Positions 61,401-64,000 of a stretch of DNA of 64,000 nucleotides are shown here, in pieces; the first letter of the stretch is position 1, and every line of letters starts with the position of its first letter. The stretch is from NCBI GenBank assembly GCA_013397845.1, contig VZTG01001540.1:1853505-1917504 (forward strand). Reading direction: 5' to 3'. Source of the stretch: Melanocharis versteri (taxonomy: Eukaryota > Chordata > Aves > Passeriformes > Melanocharitidae). Below the pieces are notes generated by a model that was not told the DNA's origin, ran no database searches, and saw only the letters and a list, made by a program, of their open reading frames with translations. The translations under genes and the position numbers were made by a program.

Positions 61401-63508
61401 AAACCAATATAGCAATACCTGTTTATTAAAAAAGATAAAAGCAATTAAAATGTCCCATTGATACAACAAATCAAGTTCACTAGTTGGTAATATATTTTTA
61501 AAAGGTTCTTGACTTCAGAATAATATAGAGTTAACTGAAGATTCTGGTAATGGTACTGCTGAAAAAAATCTAGATATAGGCAAGTATTTCACTTACAAAA
61601 GTTAGTATGGAAAAAGTTATCAGTAGCATGTTTACTGTGCTTGATGAAAGAAGGACACAGGCAGGAGAGCTGAAGGCTAGTTCGTAATTTATTAAAGGCA
61701 GTGCCAGTCAGATTGCTGGAAGGAGACAAGCATGCCTTTGAGTAATTTCCAACACACAGAGCAACATTCTGTTTCCTCAGTCTCCAGCAGCAGGACCATA
61801 CAAGATACATGGAAGGTGAAAGTTATAAAGAGTTCAAATGAGAGCGAAATCTGACTAGCTCCTATCACCTCAAAATGCGAAAATAACTGGTAGGAATGAA
61901 AAATATTCTTCGAAAGAAGTGTGAAGGGATGATGTCAACAGATCAGTTAAAAAAAAAGGAGAGAGAGAAAAAAAGCTTCACCCAGGCTTCTGTTCTAAGA
62001 AGCAGATAACAGGTTAAGCACGAATAACATCTTTAATGGCTGGGTTTTACTTTCAGAACGCTTCTACCTTACCTAGTTGGCCGCCATTCAGCCCCATGGT
62101 ATACACTGCTTCCTTAGTCCATAGCACTGTATGGAATCTGCCTGCAGCCACTCCAATCACCACTCTACCTTTCAGGTTTTTTGCCTGAACCTAAGCACAA
62201 ATCCAAAGTACATCTTAATATTAAGTAGCAACAGGTGAATGTCACATGTACAAACTTCTGACAACATTTAACTCCTAAAGTCATTAAGAACGAACCACTA
62301 ATATCAATCCATATACAGTCTAATAAATCAGATTATTTCAGAAGTTTTTGAAGTGGGGCACTATTGCACTAATGATAAAAAGAATTAAACTTTTTGTATT
62401 ACCTAATCAGAATTGGGATCACGTCCCCTTAGGCTGTCTTCATAAGTAAGATGTTGAACAAGACTGAACAGGACATGTACAGCACAGCCATAGAAGACTC
62501 AGGTGCTGCAAAATGTCAGCTAGAAGTTTCAACTTGTAAGTCCTAATGGCCTAAACACACTGCAGAACACTACACTGCTAATTCCACACTTCACATTTAA
62601 CTCGACTTTTCCAGATTAAGATGACAAATTCAAAGTAAATACTGTGGATACAGAGTTGTTATTACTCTATTGAATAACACATGGTACCCCAAAATATTAT
62701 CCTGTTGCATTTTGGCCAATCATTCTTTTTTACTTTCACAACACCGATAGTGCAGTGTTGTTCTACTTCAAATGAAGTTTCCTTTCAATGAAAGGTAACA
62801 TAAAGATTCTTTACTTACAAAAAAAATTAAATTTAGAGATTAAGCATAGAAATATAGTTAAGCTGCTGATGCCCATACCCCCTCTTCCCTGTCACTACCA
62901 TTCCCAAAGCACTGATTTCAGTGCTTCCAGCAAAAGACATAACGATCAAACCCTGAGAGCCATTATCTGATGATTCGAAAAGAATTAAGAGCATCCATCT
63001 CAAGTGGCATCTATTAATTTTACATCACTTCAGCTGCAATTTGGGGAACAATTTGGGGAAGAGGGAAAAAAAGAGTTTTGGCAATTGTACCTTGCATCAT
63101 ACTTCCCACTACAAATTTTGGTATTGTTCAGGTTATAAACAAAGACATTTATCACAATACAGTTAAGATCTGAGATGTCTGATAACACAGCATGAAGATT
63201 TATCTGAACTCAGATTAAACTTTGCTGTTCTGAAAAAGTTTAGAAGTTATTTTTATAATCTTCACATTTTACTTTCTGTTAAGAAAAACCAAAACAACAC
63301 CACCAAACAACTAAGCTTTGACTTATGTTATTTTTACCTGTCTAGGAACACTGCAATTAGAAGGAGGAGGAAGAATACCCAATTGATGGAAAGTATTCAA
63401 ACCAAATGTGTAAACATATCCATCTTCTGTTAAAACAACAGTGTGATCCTTAGCTGCAGCTATCTGGGAGCACTGATGACCAGTTAAGCCTTCCACAAGT
63501 CTTGGAAC
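25364..63508 (-). CDS. IBTK: IBTK, inhibitor of Bruton tyrosine kinase; 24 exons, 5' part outside window
   Basis: The protein is a cytoplasmic adaptor known to bind and inhibit BTK and to act as a CUL3 substrate receptor through its BTB domains. The sequence shows 24 minus-strand exons with GT-AG borders whose phases join without a break, giving 3,408 nt (1,135 residues plus TAA). In fragment numbering: RCC1-type repeats at 1-155, degenerate propeller sequence to ~315, first BTB at ~345-435, second BTB at ~547-614, BACK-like helices to ~708, a low-complexity Ser/Pro/Lys tail, and a helical C-terminus containing VEEELQQEAALIRSREKPLA. BTB positions are offset by ~217 from human IBTK (1,353 residues), so ankyrin repeats and the first RCC1 repeats lie beyond 64,000. 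Identification rests on recalled similarity of the BTB, KKAKTKAKKKPRKRSDSSGG and C-terminal motifs. No frameshift or internal stop was seen. Confidence 0.97.
25640..27680 (+). mobile_element. Old, nearly full-length CR1 LINE copy (degraded)
   Basis: It fills most of the last IBTK intron, antisense to the gene. It starts in the endonuclease/RT linker part of CR1 ORF2 (GGATCTCATACTTAC, GGGATGTGAAGGTTGAGGGC, TGCAATGACAATGAGATG), passes through RT-derived blocks (CAGTACTGTTCAACATCTTC near 26,765) and ends in the CR1 3' region (TTTGGACTAATTTTCAG, CCTTCCAAACTCAACCATTC at ~27,650). The frame is broken many times and some parts are deleted, so it is inactive. Confidence 0.85.
27888..28020 (-). CDS. 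IBTK: IBTK exon w: conserved helical C-terminal region
   Basis: This 133-nt exon encodes NPWSAASPASSPVIAPVMFS followed by AIVEEELQQEAALIRSREKP and LALIQ. The VEEELQQEAALIRSREKPLA helix is among the best conserved parts of IBTK. The acceptor is TTTTTTGCAG before TCCTTGG; the donor is ATCCAG followed by GTAAAGC. It ends in phase 0. Confidence 0.97.
28119..28187 (-). CDS. IBTK: IBTK exon v: short tail exon
   Basis: This 69-nt exon encodes RCTTRSNPGLEDHVLDSPQL followed by ESH and leaves two bases (AA). It joins in phase to both neighbours and recreates the family's RCST...PNPW context. The acceptor is TCTCTCCAG before GTGCAC; the donor is CATAA followed by GTAAGCTTG. The intron to exon w is only 98 bp. 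Confidence 0.9.
29460..30020 (+). mobile_element. CR1 fragment with 3' end
   Basis: Degenerate CR1 with RT-end blocks (GGGACTGATACTGGAACCAA, CTCGAGAAATGGGTAACTGA) and a clear 3' tail (GGTCTCTTCCAACCCAGTGA, then TTCTGTGATTCTG). It lies in the 6.3-kb IBTK intron, antisense to the gene. About 300 nt of the usual middle part appears missing. Confidence 0.8.
30180..30662 (+). mobile_element. CR1 3' fragment
   Basis: 5'-truncated CR1 beginning at the end of ORF2 (GAGAACCTCTCCATCCAGGG, TTCAGCCTGGAAAAGAGAAG) and ending in AAGGTCCCTTCCAATCCAAA then CCATTCTACGAT. It lies 160 bp after another CR1 in the same orientation, so the two may be separate insertions or one interrupted copy. Confidence 0.85.
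33206..33590. repeat. GC-rich block, candidate LTR or other interspersed repeat
   Basis: A ~385-bp block clearly richer in G+C than its AT-rich intron, with blocks such as CAGTCCCTCAGGCCTCTCTT, GATCCCAGTGCACCTGTCTG and CACGGAGCCTGCCCTGCTCA. The abrupt change in composition on both sides and the general look of the sequence suggest a retroelement LTR. I cannot name the family, and I see no coding content or terminal repeats. Confidence 0.35.
34195..34226. repeat. (CA)n microsatellite
   Basis: ATATACATACATACAC followed by an uninterrupted CA run of about 10 units, in the IBTK u-v intron. Confidence 0.85.
34480..34632 (-). CDS. IBTK: IBTK exon u: tail with SFRDLVMEEE motif
   Basis: This 153-nt exon encodes WSSSLHSALPKSFRDLVMEE followed by EKCMSVNNSPGTGIKRCGYK and GSEDSSVQNTM. 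SKSFRD-x3-EE is the conserved part. Phase is one base in and two out (AG). The acceptor is TTTTAAAAAG before GTCATC; the donor is CATGAG followed by GTGAGAATG. The next intron is the longest in the window (6.3 kb). Confidence 0.94.
34633..38788 (-). other. IBTK: IBTK t-u intron (4.2 kb)
   Basis: Holds the minus-oriented CR1 at 37.5-38.0 kb. Otherwise AT-rich, with no further recognised content. Confidence 0.8.
37476..37985 (-). mobile_element. CR1 fragment, reverse-transcriptase part
   Basis: Minus-strand CR1 (same direction as IBTK) in the 4.2-kb intron. The minus frame reads GNYRPVSLTSAPGRLTGQII followed by LSAITWHVQDNQ and GRSCLNSL, the fingers/palm start of the CR1 reverse transcriptase. 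Upstream blocks encode a broken version of the MGPDGI-type motif region. Both ends are truncated and the frame is interrupted. Confidence 0.85.
38789..38944 (-). CDS. IBTK: IBTK exon t: tail with KLSQKQRKMIAL motif
   Basis: This 156-nt exon encodes RMVSHGIKLSQKQRKMIALA followed by AKDNGSVGGSLEPTTLV and a TTPPPPTK segment. SHGxKLSQKQRKMIAL is a conserved tail motif. The acceptor is a tandem CAGCAG: the distal AG fits the family best, and use of the upstream AG would insert one Ser in frame. The donor is GCATG followed by GTATGTTA. Confidence 0.94.
38945..40055 (-). other. IBTK: IBTK s-t intron
   Basis: 1.1 kb of AT-rich intron. Its 3' end carries the tandem CAGCAG acceptor. No repeat recognised. 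Confidence 0.8.
40056..40148 (-). CDS. IBTK: IBTK exon s: tail with DLRTIMEIEE motif
   Basis: This 93-nt exon encodes SPASPPAMDLRTIMEIEESM followed by QKSGTMPKANS. DLRTIMEIEES is a conserved short helix in the otherwise disordered tail. Phase is one base in and two out (AG). The acceptor is TTCATTTAG; the donor is TTCAAG followed by GTTAG. Confidence 0.93.
40395..40490. repeat. Degenerate short tandem repeat
   Basis: Units like ATTAGATACCTAAA and CTATGATTACTTAAAA recur two to four times with changes over ~95 bp in the IBTK r-s intron. It is probably a slipped AT-rich local duplication. Confidence 0.6.
41308..41471 (-). CDS. IBTK: IBTK exon r: variable Ser/Lys-rich tail
   Basis: This 164-nt exon encodes MKDKACSQGMKPSQPNKEMK, then a Ser/Pro-rich stretch ending NSASSPNWVATSF. 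It is phase 0 in and two bases out (AG). The sequence is low-complexity and the least conserved part of the tail; SIPSARHNSASSPNWVA aligns loosely with the family. The acceptor is TTTTTAG; the donor is TTCAG followed by GTGCAG. Confidence 0.92.
41671..41819 (-). CDS. IBTK: IBTK exon q: Ser-rich tail
   Basis: This 149-nt exon encodes GSVKLDKANSVESLPELLTS followed by DSEGSYAGVGSPRDLQSPDF and ends TKGSHPERTE in phase 0. SVESLPELLTSDSEGSYAGV is strongly conserved with IBTK as I recall it. The acceptor is TATTTCTAG; the donor is CTGAG followed by GTTGGATT. Confidence 0.95.
42434..42546 (-). CDS. IBTK: IBTK exon p: basic patch and Ser-rich tail
   Basis: This 113-nt exon encodes ALFKKAKTKAKKKPRKRSDS followed by SGGYNLSDIIQSPAST, a strongly basic patch next to a Ser-rich motif that I recall as nearly identical in human IBTK. 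The donor ACAG followed by GTCAGTGG is the only one that keeps the frame into the next exon: a second GT 26 nt downstream would create an immediate stop. One base (G) is left. Confidence 0.95.
42547..43984 (-). other. IBTK: IBTK o-p intron
   Basis: 1.4 kb; contains the possible ancient CR1-like remnant near 43.5 kb. A 112-codon plus ORF (43,503-43,841) crosses it and has no recognisable domain. Confidence 0.8.
43440..43560 (-). repeat. Possible ancient CR1/L3-like remnant
   Basis: AGTGCTCAGAACAGTACACA followed by ATACTGCAGGTGAAG resembles the antisense of the CR1/L3 ORF2 end (the 'cagaactgcacacagtactccagg' block). Only this short stretch is recognisable and the rest is too diverged. Confidence 0.35.
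43985..44112 (-). CDS. IBTK: IBTK exon o: start of disordered tail
   Basis: This 128-nt exon encodes IPAMVRRVITPYPEGPDISS followed by an acidic stretch (FEPEDGENFVFLREEMNTEQ). It starts in phase 0 and leaves two bases (CA). The acceptor is AACTACAG before ATTCCAG; the donor is TCTCA followed by GTAAGCACC. The upstream intron contains the N-marked tandem duplication. Confidence 0.92.
44174..44741. repeat. Tandem duplication (283 + 285 bp) with N at the junction
   Basis: Copy 1 (44,174-44,456) and copy 2 (44,457-44,741) both start with AAGGACCAAAA and share nearly their whole length, with about ten substitutions and a 2-nt indel near the start (CAGCAGG versus CAGATCAGG). A single N at 44,455 sits exactly at the junction and corresponds to T in copy 2. 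It lies in the IBTK n-o intron and does not touch an exon. The N at the join suggests an assembly join of two haplotypes rather than a true duplication. Confidence 0.92.
45093..45153 (-). CDS. IBTK: IBTK exon n: helical segment
   Basis: This 61-nt exon encodes RTLDVLSDEVVKDLSVYYRK followed by M, ending the BACK-like region. One base completes the split Arg codon and the exon ends in phase 0. The acceptor follows TTTTTTTTAG; the donor is AAATG followed by GTAAGTTG. Confidence 0.93.
45154..46632 (-). other. IBTK: IBTK m-n intron
   Basis: 1.5 kb, AT-rich, with an A/C-rich stretch at ~46,225-46,380 (ACCCCACCCAAACAAACAAT). Nothing else recognised. Confidence 0.8.
46633..46750 (-). CDS. IBTK: IBTK exon m: BACK-like helices
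   Basis: This 118-nt exon encodes LTLKNAAELLEFSAMYNAEQ followed by LKLSCLQFIGLNMAALLEA, typical 3-box/BACK helical sequence seen after BTB domains and involved in cullin contact in related proteins. Phase is two bases in, two out (AG). The acceptor is TTCTGCAG; the donor is GCGAG followed by GTAAGCAG. Confidence 0.95.
46751..47958 (-). other. IBTK: IBTK introns k-l and l-m (with exon l inside)
   Basis: Two short introns (357 and 749 bp) flank exon l. The larger holds a T-rich simple tract at ~47,248-47,280. No interspersed repeat recognised. Confidence 0.75.
47500..47601 (-). CDS. IBTK: IBTK exon l: BACK-like helices after BTB
   Basis: This 102-nt exon encodes DSQNVEFICNVLVVADQLLI followed by SRLKEICEVAIAEK, the helical segment that follows a BTB fold (VLVVADQLLISRLKEICE). 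It takes two bases and leaves one (C). The acceptor is TTTTCCAG; the donor is AAAAC followed by GTGAGTTC. Confidence 0.95.
47959..48052 (-). CDS. IBTK: IBTK exon k: end of second BTB domain
   Basis: This 94-nt exon encodes ASCSALEMPIHSDILQIIVD followed by YLYTDEALAIK, the conserved BTB end (IVDYLYTDEA). Phase is 0 at entry with one base (G) left. The acceptor is CCTTTTAG before GCTAGC; the donor is AAAAG followed by GTGCCATT. Confidence 0.95.
48053..49791 (-). other. IBTK: IBTK j-k intron
   Basis: 1.7 kb AT-rich intron with no recognised repeat or ORF of interest. It separates the 38-nt micro-exon from the rest of the second BTB domain. Confidence 0.8.
49792..49829 (-). CDS. IBTK: IBTK exon j: 38-nt micro-exon in second BTB
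   Basis: This very short exon encodes DYFHSMLSSSWIE, the BTB helix segment equivalent to the S-x-F-x-x-ML motif. It takes two bases from the split Asp codon and ends in phase 0. The acceptor is TTTACAG before ATTATTTT; the donor is TGAG followed by GTAAGTT. It sits 102 bp from exon i and 1.7 kb from exon k. Confidence 0.93.
49932..50014 (-). CDS. IBTK: IBTK exon i: start of second BTB domain
   Basis: This 83-nt exon encodes CSYLCDVTLKSLDGKEFPCH followed by KCVLCARL, the N-terminal strands and helix of the second BTB domain (CDVTL...FPCHKCVL). The acceptor is CTTCTAG before TTCATAC; the donor is CTTG followed by GTATGTGTG. One base (G) is left for the next exon. The start lies at about human residue 765, matching the known second BTB position. 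Confidence 0.95.
50015..50930 (-). other. IBTK: IBTK h-i intron
   Basis: 916 bp. More than half is covered by a 159-codon ATG-started ORF on the opposite strand (50,376-50,855) that I cannot assign (see findings). No repeat recognised. Confidence 0.75.
50931..51017 (-). CDS. IBTK: IBTK exon h: inter-BTB linker
   Basis: This 87-nt exon encodes RLDGVRLENGKINVVNKKN, then GNKPKLNQKK, a basic linker between the two BTB domains. It takes one base from the preceding split codon and leaves two (TG). The acceptor is TTTGCAG and the donor is AAATG followed by GTAATTTTC. It has no long ORF and was located by phase and splice sites. Confidence 0.92.
51928..52260 (+). mobile_element. Endogenous retrovirus LTR fragment
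   Basis: It begins TGTCATGGTTTAAC, then ACCAGTGGGATGGGGGAGAG, AGTAAAACTCGTGGGTTGAG and a run of AATAATAATAATGC, a recurrent avian LTR type. It fades after CATTTCCCCCTAG at ~52,235, so the right end is lost. No retroviral coding sequence or second LTR is present. It sits in the IBTK g-h intron, antisense, about 100 bp from the donor of the first BTB exon. Family assignment within ERVs is uncertain. Confidence 0.65.
52360..52953 (-). CDS. IBTK: IBTK exon g: first BTB domain (594 nt)
   Basis: This is the largest exon in the window. It encodes fragment residues ~316-513. The BTB fold begins at SIHDVTFQIGTRLYPVHKYI, continues ILAVRSDFFKKLF and ends around LFAYLLQFIYTDTCDLL. After it come YKEKSDEYQDTLISNLSKMS and a Lys-rich segment (NEKQKSKSKKGKAGDEANLI). 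BTB domains of this class bind CUL3, consistent with IBTK acting as a CUL3 substrate receptor (established knowledge). The acceptor is TGTTCTAG before TCTCTATG; the donor is GGAAG followed by GTAGGTGAA. Phase is one base in and two bases out. Confidence 0.98.
52954..54641 (-). other. IBTK: IBTK introns e-f and f-g (with exon f inside)
   Basis: Introns of 690 and 823 bp. AT-rich, no recognised retroelement. Plus ORFs at 53,023-53,367 and 54,084-54,458 lack domain resemblance. Confidence 0.75.
53777..53951 (-). CDS. IBTK: IBTK exon f: linker before first BTB
   Basis: This 175-nt exon completes Glu (G+AA) and leaves two bases (AG). It encodes ELVSSLQHPSCDVSCEHDAT, then RIRLQKLTFVHRAVSIATDP and SGCNFAVLQSDPKT. 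The acceptor follows a long pyrimidine tract (TTTTTTTAACAG) and the donor is CCAG followed by GTAGAT. DPSGCNFAVLQSDP matches the region just before the IBTK BTB in my recollection of the family. Confidence 0.94.
54642..54819 (-). CDS. IBTK: IBTK exon e: propeller region
   Basis: This 178-nt exon starts in phase 0 and leaves one base (G). It encodes VFCWKSSNSSMKQCRWVYG, then NEIMFVTQDGEAFTGKWLEE and a lysine-rich end (GKKSSEKK). The FVTQDGEAFTG stretch is a weak RCC1-like strand. The acceptor is CTATTATAG and the donor is AAAG followed by GTTAGCTG. Confidence 0.94.
55573..55930 (-). mobile_element. CR1 3' end, inverted
   Basis: Typical antisense view of a CR1 3' end: AATCACAGAATGGTTGAAAT, GGGATCTCTGGAGGTTGTCT, AGTCCAACCCTCTGCTCAAG, then the ORF2 end (ACCACTGAAAAGAGCCTGGC and TTCTAGGCTAAACAGC). 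5'-truncated, about 350 bp, in the IBTK d-e intron and in the sense direction of the gene. Confidence 0.88.
56905..58662 (+). mobile_element. Long 5'-truncated CR1 LINE with reverse transcriptase
   Basis: The best-preserved CR1 in the window, ~1.75 kb, antisense to IBTK. Frames across it read DLLLQLDPYKSMGPDGIHLT, KVMEKIILGGVEKHLNDNAV, VIFLDFSTAFDTVSHRI (RT palm), PVLFNIFINDLEAGLEEIQS, FTDDTKPGG (FADDT-type catalytic box with Ala changed to Thr) and AITNHMKSNEGK. The 3' end is AGGTCCCTTCCAACTCAGCA then ATTCTGTGATTCTGTG. At least four frame shifts or stops separate these blocks, so it cannot encode a working enzyme. Confidence 0.93.
58758..58881 (-). CDS. IBTK: IBTK exon d: propeller region
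   Basis: This 124-nt exon completes a Lys codon and then reads QLNLKKVLVSGGYLEYKVD and GGQKACILALDEAGR, ending in phase 0. The acceptor is TTCTTTCAG and the donor is GGAAGA followed by GTAAGTTG. The exon begins ~95 nt beyond the 3' end of a plus-strand CR1 copy in the neighbouring intron, so the CR1 did not disturb the exon. Confidence 0.94.
58882..60106 (-). other. IBTK: IBTK c-d intron
   Basis: 1.2 kb, AT-rich, no recognised repeat or exon-like content. Confidence 0.8.
60107..60287 (-). CDS. IBTK: IBTK exon c: RCC1/propeller blade
   Basis: This 181-nt exon completes the split Gly codon of the previous exon (QLG-YLLDPNGEK) and leaves two bases (AA). The blade includes SASDGATVCVSERGDIYLLA and ends in CKKIAS. 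The acceptor is TTTTCTAG; the donor is TCAAA followed by GTATGTGTT. The phase agrees on both sides. Confidence 0.95.
60288..62072 (-). other. IBTK: IBTK b-c intron
   Basis: 1.8 kb. A slightly GC-richer piece at 60,880-61,080 might be a diverged repeat, but I cannot name it. The rest is AT-rich unique sequence. Confidence 0.75.
62073..62190 (-). CDS. IBTK: IBTK exon b: RCC1 repeat
   Basis: This 118-nt exon starts in phase 0 and leaves one base (G). It encodes VQAKNLKGRVVIGVAAGRFH, then TVLWTKEAVYTMGLNGGQL, a second RCC1-type blade (GRFHT core and GLNGGQLG end). The acceptor is TGCTTAG before GTTCAGG; the donor is CTAG followed by GTAAGGTAG. It was too short to show as a long ORF and was found by its splice sites and phase match to both neighbours. 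Confidence 0.94.
62191..63337 (-). other. IBTK: IBTK a-b intron
   Basis: 1.1 kb AT-rich intron. Nothing recognised beyond splice sites. Confidence 0.8.
63338..63508 (-). CDS. IBTK: IBTK exon a: RCC1 repeat
   Basis: This 171-nt exon is phase 0 at both ends and encodes fragment residues 1-57. It contains an RCC1 signature: AAAKDHTVVLTEDGYVYTFG followed by LNTFHQLG. The acceptor is TGATTCAG before GTTCC and the donor is CAG followed by GTAAAAATA. It is the most 5' exon in the window; the frame must be entered from an upstream exon, because the in-frame Met just upstream lies in the intron. Confidence 0.95.
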
Positions 63509-64000
63509 CTGAATCAGGAAAAAAAAAAGTTGATGTAAAAACATACTGGTTTGTTATTAATCAGTGGCCATCTATGAAACTAAAGTTATACCAATAGAAA
63601 GTCATAATCAAATACTGAAATAAAGATATAACGCATTTGAACACACAACACACTCATTAACATAAAAACCACATACAGTGCAGTAAGATGAATTACTTTC
63701 ACTTGAAATGCTATCAGAGAAATGTCCTTTGCTATCAGGGGAGATGAATTTTAAACCACCTGTTCTGAAATTAGATTGGAAACTACACCTTCAGGACAGC
63801 TGAACAAATATTAATTATCACCTCTCTGCTCTTCCTTTTAAATACCACGAACACTAAAGCTATCTCCCTCCAACACAGGATAATTCTAATGAAATTTCAT
63901 AGAATAAGGAAGCAGTTCTGTATCTTTAACTCTTCATGCACCCTAACATGACTTCCTTTATTCAACTATGTAACATCACAATTTCGAAAAGCAATTTGAA
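63509..64000 (-). other. IBTK: IBTK intron upstream of exon a (incomplete)
   Basis: AT-rich intron sequence to the window edge. The next upstream exon, which must end in phase 0, is outside. Confidence 0.85.

Overview
The window is nuclear DNA from a bird. It has CR1 LINE copies in both orientations, several ending in the CR1 ATTCTGTG-type tail, a short tRNA-Ile-derived SINE with a CR1-like 3' end, an avian-type LTR fragment, AT-rich introns, and one large spliced gene. The tRNA-Ile/CR1 SINE resembles the TguSINE1 type known from passerines, so a songbird or relative is likely; that is inference from memory, not a database match.

Layout. Positions 1 to about 24,100 look intergenic, with no convincing gene. 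They hold AT-rich DNA, simple repeats, a SINE (16,538-16,673), a CR1 fragment (17,118-17,262), a 32-bp AT palindrome and a purine-rich tract. From about 24,100 to the right edge the minus strand carries the 3' five-sixths of IBTK (inhibitor of Bruton tyrosine kinase). I placed 24 coding exons between 63,508 and 25,364. All have GT-AG borders and their phases chain without a break. Together they give 3,408 nt, or 1,135 residues plus a TAA stop. The first ~217 residues (ankyrin repeats and the first RCC1 repeats), the promoter and the 5' UTR lie beyond 64,000. The 3' UTR probably runs from 25,363 to about 24,110 or 24,540.

The encoded fragment runs in order: RCC1-type repeats (exons at 63.4, 62.1 and 60.2 kb), a degenerate propeller continuation (58.8-53.8 kb), a first BTB domain on one 594-nt exon (52.4-53.0 kb), a lysine-rich linker, a second BTB domain split over short exons (50.0-48.0 kb), a helical BACK-like part (47.6-45.1 kb), a long Ser/Pro/Lys-rich low-complexity tail (44.1-28.1 kb) and a conserved helical C-terminus (28.0-25.4 kb).

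Introns contain CR1 copies at 25.6-27.7, 29.5-30.0, 30.2-30.7, 37.5-38.0, 55.6-55.9 and 56.9-58.7 kb, an LTR fragment at 51.9-52.3 kb, a GC-rich candidate LTR at 33.2-33.6 kb, and a ~284-bp tandem duplication with a single N at its junction (44,174-44,741) that looks like an assembly artefact. I found no CRISPR array, operon, functional tRNA/rRNA gene or novel multi-gene system. The most useful leads are the duplication, a NAGNAG acceptor, two unusually long unexplained ORFs, a weak GBP-like ORF remnant and a candidate conserved noncoding block.
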